In this document: in pieces, positions 1 to 7,849 of the stretch | Numbering within the stretch: position 1 is the first letter of the stretch | Layout of the letters: each line of letters begins with the position of its first letter | Origin: Agrocybe praecox | Taxonomy: Eukaryota > Basidiomycota > Agaricomycetes > Agaricales > Agrocybaceae | Direction: 5' to 3' | NCBI GenBank assembly: GCA_964017145.1 | Contig: CAXHKQ010000002.1 | Span: forward strand, 1 to 20,595 | DNA length: 20,595 nucleotides | Program-made: the position numbers and the translations under genes | The notes under the pieces: generated by a model | What the model saw: the letters and a program-made list of their open reading frames with translations, nothing else | Databases searched by the model: none | What the model was told of the DNA's origin: nothing

Positions 1-22
1 CCACGCGTTTGATAAATTTGAG

Positions 23-97
23 GTGCCGCTTCGGGGATTCGAACCAACAACTTTTGATTAAAAAACCCGACTACGCTACCCACTCTACCATCGCGTC
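23..97 (-). repeat. tRNA-Lys-like Pol III sequence, probable SINE head or tRNA pseudogene
   Basis: Read on the minus strand, this has both internal RNA polymerase III promoter elements. Box A is TGGTAGAGTGGG (79-90) and fits TRGYNNARNNG. Box B is GGTTCGAATCC (35-45), a perfect match. The A-B spacing of about 33 bp is that of a tRNA gene. A TTTTTAA stretch lies where the anticodon loop should be, which would read as a Lys TTT anticodon, and the 3' part ends in GGCACC. The arms pair badly: about 4 of 7 acceptor pairs form and only the inner two T-stem pairs. It is therefore not a functional tRNA. A tRNA-derived SINE head is the best explanation, with the SINE body running off the left edge of the window. 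A simple tRNA pseudogene is the alternative. Confidence 0.6.
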
Positions 98-129
98 GCC
101 AATCATTTTAGTATACCCACATCTTTCTA

Positions 130-263
130 AGTCACTCCTGTGACAAGTTTCGGAATTTTAACCGAGGACGAAACACGGATTTTTTGTATGGAGAGGATGA
201 TTTTATTTCACTCCCCATACAAAATATTTGCGTTCAGTCACGTAGCTTTCCACAGGAGTGATT
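130..263. mobile_element. small palindromic MITE (TA-flanked)
   Basis: The ends AGTCACTCCTGTG (130-142) and CACAGGAGTGATT (251-263) are inverted repeats that differ at one position, and the match runs outward through the flanking TA dinucleotides (128-129 and 264-265). A second inverted pair inside, TTTTGTATGGAGAG (182-195) against CTCCCCATACAAAA (211-224), makes most of the element able to fold into a hairpin. It has no coding capacity. The structure and TA flanks are typical of non-autonomous Tc1/mariner-type MITEs, but I cannot name a family. Confidence 0.55.
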
Positions 264-268
264 TAGAA

Positions 269-837
269 CTTAGAACTCTCCTATAACACGTTCTTTTAAA
301 ACACGATTTTTAGAACACGGTCTCATAAAAGTCCCCGAAACCTTGTATAACACGGTCGAAACTATTAGAAAACGGTATTTTCCCATCGTTTTCATCATTT
401 TTCAGTCGATTTTGTTGTTGAAAAACTGAATTTTTTGACAATTTCTGGTTTTTCTAGCATTTCTTGATGATGTTGAAAGATAAAATCAACTCCTATCACG
501 GCGTCCATCGAGCCGATCCAAAAGATTGAAATCGATGCAATTGATGTGTCTAGTGCGGAATAACACAACAATAACGCCTCAAAAATATCGAACATTGATC
601 CTCATGAATTATAATATAAGAAAAGTGCAATAAAACACACACTGAATTTAATTACACCATGTAAAGAGTATTTAATGTGTAAATTTTTCAGCTTGGAACG
701 TATCCCCTGTTTTTGTATGGGCTTCTTGTCTTTTAGAACACGGTTTTGCTATAAGACGGTTCACTCAGGAACGTATCTACCGTGTTATAGGAGGTTTGGG
801 TGTATAACAACATGTTTTTTTAATAAACGTCATGTAC
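269..837. repeat. AT-rich block with dispersed AACACGG modules
   Basis: This stretch holds no gene. It contains many variants of one short phrase: ATAACACG near 283, AAACACGA near 300, GAACACGG near 312, ATAACACGG near 345, GAACACGG near 736, AAGACGG near 757, and the reverse form CCGTGTTATAGGAGG near 780-794. The left CTCCTATAACACG (278-290) and right CGTGTTATAGGAG (781-793) are inverted with respect to each other, so this may be a decayed TIR element. Beyond those 13 bases I cannot align the two ends. The mariner at 840 sits just to its right. Confidence 0.35.
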
Positions 838-839
838 TA

Positions 840-891
840 TAACTTGTGAGTCATTATGTCTCCGGTCTGACACATAAGGAACAACATTTTT
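840..891 (+). repeat. left terminal inverted repeat of mariner
   Basis: It begins TAACTTGTGAGTCA immediately after the TA target duplication. It pairs with 2051-2102 at 46 of 52 positions, with the longest uninterrupted match over GTCTCCGGTCTGACACA. In this superfamily such ends are the binding and cleavage sites of the transposase. Confidence 0.88.
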
Positions 892-1058
892 GATAAAGAC
901 AAAATGTATTATTGATCATGGTTATCTTTGAGCCAGCCATACAAAATCGTATACCCGGACTGTCTTAAGTTTGGAAGTAATAGCCTTTGTTGTAACACGC
1001 GGATCGACATATCCCGATATATGGAGGAGAAGGTAAATCGGAATAGATAAAGTACTGA

Positions 1059-1985
1059 TTTCTGATAGGAAAAAGTACCGATGGAGCCAAAACATGTCTT
1101 GAGGAATTGTTCTACGCGTTCTGTCCTAGCCGAAATAAAATTTGTCTATTGAAAAATATATATCCGTACCGACCTATGGGCACCGATGACGATGTGCGCA
1201 ATAGACGCCGAAATGTGACGGCTATCGACGAAAACATGAAAGAATCAACTAAATATTTTCGGAAAACAAAAAAATGCTGTAGTCCGACATTCCTGGTTTT
1301 CTTAAGATATCGAAACAAAAAATTGACGTATCGTTCTTTATTTTATGGGCATGCGAAAATTATTTGCGCAATGTCTGCCTCTAAAACGCACAGTCGAACA
1401 AGATATGAACATTTCGAATCTTCGGAGCAGTGTTTAGTGTTTAGGGCCGTTCGAATGCGATTAGGCTGAATTTTGAGATACATTTCTGACAATAAAGCCT
1501 CTAAATCCGGAGTTCAATCGAAAGTCATATCAGTTTACATAGAGCGACGGATCCCTTCCATAGCAAACCGAATACACCAGTAGGATTACGACTGTATTTC
1601 GGGACTCAAGAGGATTAATCTTCATCGACTGCGTAAAAATACAAATTAAATTAACATAGACCATACTATTCCATATTTTAGGCCAATGAAGTCCGAAATG
1701 GCCTAAGCACATGAGGAGAGAACAATGTATTTCTATCAAGAAAATACAACAGATTCACGAATAGCTAAAAACGAAGGCCAAAAACAAATAATTGGGCTTC
1801 CATTATCGTCTCATCAACAATATTCCTCGGATTTGGCCCTCAACGACTACTATCAATTATCATATTCGAGACATTTGCTCCCGACAAAGAGATTCCATTC
1901 AAATAAGAAAGTCGAAATCGAGAAAAACGGTAAACTTGCAAGGGTAAGCGGCGAATACATTTCGAAGAGGATGGAGATGTTGTAG
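1059..1985 (+). pseudogene. mariner transposase pseudogene
   Basis: This is the remnant of the DD34D transposase that would catalyse cut-and-paste movement of the surrounding element. The reading is spread over at least two frames. Frame 1059-1469 carries an N-terminal helix-turn-helix-like part (GKSTDGAKTCLEEL), then TDDDVRN followed by NVTAIDENMK, then SSEQCL, which corresponds to the family's ...SEQCL motif. The frame then shifts, and 1453 to about 1655, with several stops, gives WxDxxGxIFID-like RDSRGLIFIDC near 1600-1632. Frame 1725-1985 gives the C-terminal part: QENTT in place of the HDNA-type second catalytic Asp, SSDLALNDYY in place of SPDLAPxDYY with the third Asp kept, then KRFHSN and ISKRMEML. 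The first catalytic Asp (family DETW) is not preserved. It is clearly inactive. Homology is from recognition of family motifs, not a database search. Confidence 0.85.
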
Positions 1986-2050
1986 GACAGTCGAGTTGAG
2001 GCTATCGGGCTGATATGAAACTATGTAGAAGAATTTGATAAGTTTTCATA

Positions 2051-2102
2051 AAAAATGTTGTTCCTTCTGTGTCAGACCGGAGACTTATTGACCCACGTGT
2101 TA
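2051..2102 (-). repeat. right terminal inverted repeat of mariner
   Basis: Read on the minus strand it begins TAACACGTGGGTCA directly inside the TA at 2103-2104, and it matches the left end at 46 of 52 positions. The differences cluster in the outer 18 bp, so the inner part is better preserved. Confidence 0.88.
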
Positions 2103-2104
2103 TA

Positions 2105-2960
2105 CTTGGTAAATAAAATTGCGCATAATTGTGTTTAGGTGTCTAGCTTTGAAGAAAGAACTAATTGATATAGCGGTCATGTTCTAGGCGGAGCTGATAT
2201 AATGAAACTGTGTGAATATCAACTTTGAAAAGATTGAAGTTTGGAGAAATCTTAGACATGGTCGAAAAATATTTCCATAATTCAATTTTGTTCTTTATCT
2301 CGCGTTTTTTTTTTAAATAATTTTGTCTGCGTTTGGTGGCTCTTTGGCCATCGGACGTAAAGCAACATGGTATTTCTTTTGAACGCATTTTGCAGACATG
2401 ATCAAATAACAAATTGTTGAGGCTCAGAACCAAGCCCTTCGGCGTGAGGTCGATAATCATCATTTGCTTTAGAGATGGCGATGACCATATCGAAAAATCT
2501 AGGTGACATCATAAATTGCAGATATGTAAGTATCATCATTTTTTTTTTGTTTTTGGTTTTTCTACATTCAATGTCCGTATAGCTTAAAACAGGCTATACA
2601 AATATACTGATCAATTGGGTCACCCTGTATCACATTTAATTTATGAAAATCTGCTGGAAAATGTCAAAGTTATTTGATGCATAGCTCCTTCGAATATGGC
2701 GCACGATAAACATTTCTAGGCTTTTTGACGTCTGAGTGGTATTGGGGTATTGCCTGTCTCACGATCAATTTCAATTTCAATTCTCGGTATGGGACGGGTT
2801 TCAACCCTCTGACGATGATCCAAGGAAGTATGTTGAATGTTGCCTTGGGCTCTTTGTAACGCTGTGCTTATAACTACATTTTCAACATTTCCGGTATATT
2901 TACAAAGAAAATATTGAACATTCCCTACACGATGAAAATTGATATCAAATATTAATATTC
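2105..2960. other. AT-rich gene-free stretch, possible old repeat
   Basis: I recognise no gene. A 100-codon minus-strand frame (2161-2463) is open in AT-rich DNA and reads as a Lys/Arg-rich peptide with no motif I can place. GGGTCACCCTGTAT near 2619-2632 resembles the kind of outer sequence seen on some DNA transposons, but I see no matching partner. Poly-T runs occur at about 2307 and 2540. The base composition matches the transposon-rich left end rather than the CpG-rich DNA that starts near 2960. Confidence 0.3.
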
Positions 2961-4250
2961 TGTCTGTTGCCCGTTGTCGTTGTCTGTACCTGAACTAAAT
3001 AATAGGATTACTACATCGTTATCAATTTGCTTTAGCCGCACACGCGCAGCATCCGCGTAAACAAAATTCGGCGATTTGCACGATACACACACACACACAT
3101 GCTGCTTGCGTGCAAGGGCGTGTGCGTCGAACAGCAAATCCCCTTTATTGCGCTGCTGCATCGTCTTCGGCAACATGGGCGGGCATCAGACGACTAAAAC
3201 TTTCCACACACGAAGACATCGGCGGCAGCGGACCGTAACGATTGACCTTTTCCCGGATTATGATTAAACGGTTGTTTGCAATAACATAAGATTTATACAC
3301 TGACCGGAGTCGTAGGAGACACGGCCGCCGAGCCGCTCAAGACGCTTTCGCCATCGTAAAACGTCGTTGGCCACCGACTTATCCTCTCGGTCTCCCGCCG
3401 TATATTAATAAACGGAGCGATATAACGATGTGCGTCTTCTCCTCCGTCGGGCGTCGCATAGTTCGTGGCAATGTCGCAGATCTGTGCGTAAAGCGCTTAC
3501 AATGTCCATTAGCAGTCGCCTCTTATGCGAGATAACGCCCGCATGAATATGTTGCACATTTACCGACCGGCAAACCGAAACCCACACCCTCTCAAGTGGC
3601 GCAGCCAATTAAGATAAACTTGCCGTTGGCTGTGAAGCTGCCCGCTTTTTATGATTATACTTCGCTCTACATCACATCACACACAGCGAGCACATTTCTA
3701 CAAATCATAACAAGAATGCTCGCGCGCAATATCAAATGTCGTCGCGCTCATTCCGATCGAGTTCATATCGACAATGCCGCGAGTGCGCCCACACACAAAC
3801 GCCACAGACATCGAGCGAGAAAAGAACCGCGCGCACACCGGGAAAAACACCTCCCATTAAGATAACCCAGACACGCTAGTAGAGCATGGCTCCACCAGCC
3901 GCGCGCATTTCGCGTGACACGTTTGAATGCGCCGACACATTTGAATGTCGAAAATATGCTCGACGTTATCGCACTGCACCCATCATAATCACAGACGAAT
4001 AATACGCCAAGGAAAACCGAACGAAAACGCTTTGCTATGTTAACCATAAAAATCCCGTGCCGTCATGCCAGCATGCGATTCCGCGCGTGTATTTGAGCGC
4101 ATCGATATGGAAAAACCTAATTAAAATTCAATCAGTACTCGCGCCTGTTGGGTGCCGCGGTTTCGCGCGCGCGTGAGCATTGCAGATACACAGATAAGAC
4201 CACAACGTCGACAAAGACACGACTATTGCGGGCGGGTTCTTCTACTACTC
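2961..4250. other. CpG-rich gene-free DNA with CA microsatellite
   Basis: The short open frames on both strands here overlap each other and show no protein motif, consistent with chance frames in CpG-rich DNA. An (AC)7 run lies at 3085-3099. The stretch is rich in CG dinucleotides with no sign of methylation-driven decay. The change to AT-rich sequence at 4253 is abrupt and marks the next transposable element. It could be intronic or intergenic. Confidence 0.4.
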
Positions 4251-4252
4251 TA

Positions 4253-5218
4253 GCTCATGAATTTGAATCATGCTATATTTTTCGGTCATTAGGTCATTAG
4301 GAGTTTATATAGCACCAAATCGTTTTGTTGAGAAACAACAATTCTATTTTACACAAAAAAAATTTTGAGAAAAATCTTATCCACATTTATTGGTGGAGTC
4401 TTTACTTTTGACCAAATACACCAAATGTCTTTACCGATATTGGTAATTTTGTTCGAATGATGAGAATTCGTGCACAATGCAATTACCTTTCATTTGAGTA
4501 TTTTTTCTGCGATAACTTTTTCATCGGTGCACTCGAATAGCATGCTTTAGAGGTCTGAAGACATAAAATATTCACTAATCCAAATACCGTGAATGGGATC
4601 GCAATTCCAGGCCATTTCTTCGAATTTATATTGGTTGATATTGAGTTCGCGTGGCGGACATTTTACTTAATTCCGTACTAGCAACTTGGTCACCAAGGTT
4701 CACAAATTGCAAGTACGGAAACAAAAAATCGTGAATATTTTTTTCGGCTGGAATGAAACCAAGATAACACTTTCTATTCATGTTTTGACATTGGCCGCAA
4801 TTTTTTATATTAGAAATTAGTGCTTTTACAAGGACATGGAATACGCCGATATCCATTTCTTAGCAATAACAACTGTTTTTTGTATGGAGAGTCATATTCT
4901 CCCGGTACAAATTGTTCGTGTTTCATATTTGGTTAAAGGATCATAACTGTTCTATGGATTGACTTGAAGCAATGAGAGAGTACTCATGATAAATGTAATG
5001 GAATTGTGCACAAGTCCTCATCATTCGAAAACCTGTACGAAAATCGTTGTGGTTTTGGATTTCAGGGACATCAGTAAGTATCCATTAGAGGAGGTTAAGA
5101 CTTTTCTAAAAAAAAGTAAATAATAGAGAAAGGGTTTGTTCAACTGCATCATTACAAATCTTGTGCCAGTGGCACTTCTCCTATATACTGAAAACAAACA
5201 TGTTCCAAATTAATGAGT
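4253..5218. mobile_element. 966-bp non-autonomous DNA transposon with long imperfect TIRs
   Basis: The left end, after TA at 4251-4252, reads GCTCATGAATTTGAATCATG. The right end, read in reverse from TA at 5219-5220, is ACTCATTAATTTGGAACATG, giving a 17 of 20 match. Further in, GTTCGAATGATGAG, GTGCACAAT and AATTAC..TTTCAT near 4450-4497 recur in inverted order near 4985-5035, so the inverted arms are long but diverged. The calculated edges coincide with the switch from CpG-rich to AT-rich sequence on both sides. The 76-codon minus-strand frame inside (4626-4856) resembles no protein I know. The TA target duplication suggests the Tc1/mariner group. Confidence 0.72.
4671..4720. repeat. nested hairpin near the centre of the 966-bp element
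   Basis: An outer stem TTCCGTACTAGCAA (4671-4684) pairs with TTGCAAGTACGGAA (4707-4720) with one mismatch. Directly inside, CTTGGT (4685-4690) pairs with ACCAAG (4692-4697). The element's midpoint is about 4735, so this lies near the fold centre of the inverted-repeat structure. Confidence 0.6.
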
Positions 5219-5219
5219 T

Positions 5220-5827
5220 AGGCTAGTAAGGTGATGTTGGGCAGGCGGATTGTGTGTTTGGCGGAGGATATCTATGCGCATGAAAAGAATCAAACAACAC
5301 GGCCAAGGTGCACAAACATAAAAAGACGCGGAGGCGAATAAATATTTACACTCAGCGAGCGAGCGTCAAACGGTTCAATTATATCATCGTCGCCGCATGC
5401 GACGATGCCACGATGAATGTGTCAGCCCGCGCCTAGCTCGCGTCCACGTGCCATGCCAACTTCTTTTCAACCGCGCGGCTGATGAAAAACAAACGGGAGA
5501 TTAAAAGAACATCTTCGGTTGGTTGGACGGTCGGCGATGTTTCTTTTATTGAGTGCGTATTACACGAGTGATACCCACGACAACGATTCCCGGTTTGATT
5601 GGTCGCATTGAATTCCATTCAAATGGTGTAATGTCCGCACGCGCAGACACATTTCACTTATCTCGAAATAATGGCGACTACTCTCTGCTCTGGGCGACAC
5701 GGTGCACACGGCAAAATGTCACATCCATCCCGGCTTCCGGCCGGGCATCGCAGATGTGCAGATGCGGCGAGTGTGTGTGTGAGTGCAACAGTAACGAAAT
5801 CTCGAGACAGCATAAAGCGCGTACAGT
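5220..5827. other. CpG-rich gene-free DNA between two MITEs
   Basis: I see nothing codable with confidence. Frames at 5433-5618 (minus) and 5553-5846 (plus) overlap each other and lack motifs. The stretch includes ATATCATCGTCGCCGCATGC-type CpG-rich sequence near 5380-5405 and a short GTGTGTGTGAGTG run near 5771. It reads as the pre-insertion host DNA between the elements ending at 5218 and starting at 5830. Confidence 0.35.
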
Positions 5828-5829
5828 TA

Positions 5830-6252
5830 GTGTCATAGTTATGTGAACAGAAAATAGAATCGACTTAATTTGTGAATTGTCCCCAAGATTAAATTTGATA
5901 ATTTTTCTTGCAAAATGTAGCGCGATTCATTGATCATAATTCTGTATTTTCTCATAATATCAGGTACACTATAGCCGACAAAATGAATATTTAAACAGAA
6001 TCATGTATAAATAAAAACACAAATGAGTGAACAAAACTCATCATATTGATTTTTTCGTATGAAAAACGAAAACATGCAATTCTATCGATTGCAATAAATA
6101 TTAATTTTGTCGGTTATAGTGAACAAACAATTATGAAAATGTACAGAATTATGATCGATGAATCGCGCTACAATTTTCAAATTGCATCAATCAACTTGGT
6201 GACAATTTACAAATTAAGTCTACACGAAATAAGTTCACATAATTATGACACA
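5830..6252. mobile_element. 423-bp palindromic MITE with ~165-bp TIRs
   Basis: The arms (about 5830-5995 and 6100-6252) are inverted copies. Shared stretches include GTCATA.TTATGTGAAC at the tips, GACTTAATTTGT.AATTGTC, then TGTAGCGCGATTCAT.GATC and CATAATTCTGTA, and near the loop CACTATA.CCGACAAAAT. A TA dinucleotide flanks both ends (5828-5829 and 6253-6254). It has no transposase, and the frame at 6046-6255 is only a reading of the inverted arm. The structure fits a foldback or Tc1/mariner-type MITE that a related autonomous element would mobilise. The arms are well matched, so the insertion may be younger than the 966-bp element upstream. Confidence 0.85.
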
Positions 6253-6350
6253 TAGTGTATAATGTATAACTACTGTCACACCGGCAGGCAGGATGTGAGC
6301 TCTATGTGCTCGCGTCGAGAGCCACTGCCAAACCGACCGAGAGTTTTGAC

Positions 6351-6446
6351 ATGCGAAAATACATTTACAGATACCATCAGACACAGACTTATCTCTGCTC
6401 TGCTCTGCTCGTCGTGATGCTCGCGCAAAATGACTTGCTGCATCAG
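6351..6446 (+). CDS. candidate first coding exon, signal-peptide-like (unproven)
   Basis: The frame opens with an ATG at 6351 (context TTGACATGC) and runs 32 codons to a strong splice-donor match, CAG|GTGAGC, at 6446/6447, ending in phase 0. The predicted peptide begins MRKYIYRYHQ and has a hydrophobic segment YLCSALLVVMLA at residues 14-25, as a signal peptide or signal anchor would. A short upstream ATG at 6304 lies in another frame. Without the splice, the frame continues to 6665 into low-complexity sequence. No acceptor or second exon can be assigned here, and this could be a chance match. I do not recognise a protein family. Confidence 0.18.
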
Positions 6447-6831
6447 GTGAGCGACAGCATGGTTTCTCTGATTCATTTCTTTGCGCGAGCAGCATGTCAA
6501 GCGTCAGCCAAGCGCGAGCGACGTGCAGCGAATCAGTTCGCAGTCGACGCTCAGTCAGAGGAAATTACCGAGAACCGAAAGAAAACCGGGAAACGAGACA
6601 CAACACAACGGAGCCCGTTAACGTTGACGCGAAACGTTCAAGCGTGCACATTTTCACAGAAATGAAGAGTTGCGAAAAATCGCTCCATTTGCTTAGCTCA
6701 CTCGATTGTGAATCGTAATTTCGTTAATGCCACCGCCACTCCAACGCAGCGGCATATGATATCAAACCACCTGTTCAATTTACACACGCTCTCGAGCATA
6801 ACCAGATTTCCGTTTGTCGTTGGTGTCGTCG

Positions 6832-6850
6832 ACATCGTCGTCGTCGTCGT
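6832..6850. repeat. (GTC/TCG) trinucleotide microsatellite
   Basis: About six tandem copies of a GTC/TCG unit lie in CATCGTCGTCGTCGTCGTG. It is a simple microsatellite with no open coding frame around it that I would trust. Confidence 0.7.
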
Positions 6851-6857
6851 GCCGAAT

Positions 6858-6872
6858 TAATTGAATCAATTA
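6858..6872. promoter_or_regulatory. inverted homeodomain-type site TAATTGAATCAATTA
   Basis: TAATTGA and its inverse TCAATTA are separated by a single base, giving a perfect 15-bp palindrome apart from the central base. TAAT/ATTA cores are the recognition sequence of homeodomain proteins, and closely spaced inverted cores can bind dimers. The function is inference from sequence only, since such sites also occur by chance. Confidence 0.25.
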
Positions 6873-7083
6873 CTATATCTTACGGTAATTCGACGGAATT
6901 GGTGTGTGCGCCCAGACCGAAGAACGACGGCACGCGTGCCTGCCTGCCAGCCTGTGTGCGTGTGCGTGCACTCAGCGACAAATGACGCAACCCTTTTAGC
7001 TATGTACAACCACGACCGTACATCCGAAACCGGTTTCTAGCTAGCAAACCCGCCCCATCAGCAGCACGGAGCAGCACGGAGAC

Positions 7084-7841
7084 CAGGCCCGTAGCTACGA
7101 TAGTGGCTAAGTTGGCTTAGCGCTCCCTGACCACCGCTGAGCCCCCAGAATGCGATAACTGTGTCTTGATGTAGCACTTTTTCTAAAGGAAACAGTGCGG
7201 TTGGAGCCAAAACATGTTTTATTACGTCTGATCCAAGTTATACCCAAGCCGAAAATGCATTTTATTTTTTATTTTTATTTAATAACTCTGTACCTTCTAG
7301 TAGACGAAGACGATGCGTGCCATTGTGACAATTATAGTTAGTAGTTTATTTTCAAAATTAAAACGAATGATCCATCGAATATATATCGAGATGAATATAA
7401 TCGGTGAACGACTTGTACTTTTCGAAGAGAATCGATAAGTTTCAGGATCACTGCATATTGACAATCGGCCTTGAATGAAAGTATGCAGAGGTACAAAACA
7501 AAATTTCCTAAAAAAAATCATATTTTTCCAAAGCTCAAAATATGAAACATCGTCGGTTTTCAATTTATTTAAAGAGTTAGTAGGAGTTTACTTTTGAATA
7601 CATTTTCATAATTTTCTCTGACAATTCTTCGGCTCTTCGGGCCATAATAATTCAGGCAAATTACTTCGTACGTAACTCAATAGATTCGATTCGTTACCTC
7701 AAGCAGTCTTTTGAGCGAGTGTATGAAAACGGCTAGAACTTTACACCTTTTTCTTTACATTAATTCGTCATAGTTAGCTTCAATTTTTTCATCACAGCCT
7801 CCTTCAGCCCCCCTCGGTATGATGGGCTATCTACGGGCCTG
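7084..7841. mobile_element. hAT-type non-autonomous transposon
   Basis: The left end is CAGGCCCGTAGCTA (7084-7097) and the right end, read in reverse, is CAGGCCCGTAGATA (7828-7841), a match at 13 of 14. The flanking octamers ACGGAGAC (7076-7083) and TCGGAGAC (7842-7849) agree at 7 of 8, the target duplication length of the hAT superfamily, and CAG-initial ends are also typical of hAT. Subterminal sequences carry GAGCCCCCAG on the left and, in reverse, GGGGGGCTGAAG on the right. There is no hAT transposase frame, so it is non-autonomous or internally deleted. An 88-codon minus-strand frame inside (7297-7563) has no recognised motif. Confidence 0.78.
7165..7260 (+). pseudogene. mariner transposase N-terminal fragment inside the hAT element
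   Basis: The nucleotide phrase GGAGCCAAAACATGT (7202-7216) is identical to 1082-1096 inside the mariner at 840-2102. The surrounding sequence aligns in the same order, with CTAAAGGAAACAGTGCGGTT here against CTGATAGGAAAAAGTACCGAT there, and later AGCCGAAA in both. Translated from 7179, it reads FSKGNSAVGAKTCF against FLIGKSTDGAKTCL in the full element. No mariner TIRs are visible around it. It is either a fragment captured by the hAT element or a truncated nested insertion. Confidence 0.55.
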
Positions 7842-7849
7842 TCGGAGAC

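Larger units (their letters stand above)
840..2102 (+). mobile_element. full-length degenerate mariner (Tc1/mariner, DD34D) transposon
   Basis: The element is 1263 bp, close to the usual 1.3 kb of animal mariners. It is bounded by 52-bp terminal inverted repeats (840-891 and 2051-2102) that match at 46 of 52 positions and share the core GTCTCCGGTCTGACACA. A TA dinucleotide flanks each end (838-839 and 2103-2104), the expected target-site duplication for this superfamily. The interior encodes a recognisable but broken mariner transposase on the plus strand, so the element is non-autonomous. It lies within older AT-rich repeat DNA. Confidence 0.9.
6453..7083. other. gene-free stretch with initiator-like and homeodomain-type motifs
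   Basis: AATCAGTTCG (6531-6540) and CTCAGTCAG (6550-6558) match the arthropod initiator TCAGTY. The A-rich sequence after them resembles an insect 5' UTR, but I see no TATA box and no convincing DPE. A GTC trinucleotide array (6832-6850) is followed by an inverted homeodomain-type site. A ten-base duplication, GCAGCACGGA twice (7061-7080), directly borders the hAT insertion. Confidence 0.25.

Noticed and set aside
2161..2463. 100-codon minus-strand frame, Lys/Arg-rich
   Set aside because: I tried to read it as a transposase or reverse-transcriptase fragment, but no catalytic motif could be placed. It is kept only as a note within the AT-rich stretch.
4630..5025. Attempt to read the 966-bp element as encoding a transposase
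   Set aside because: No DDE/DDD motif or helix-turn-helix pattern was found in any frame, so it is described as non-autonomous.
6046..6255. 69-codon plus-strand frame
   Set aside because: It lies within the inverted arm and loop of the 423-bp MITE and ends at its edge, so it is not a gene.
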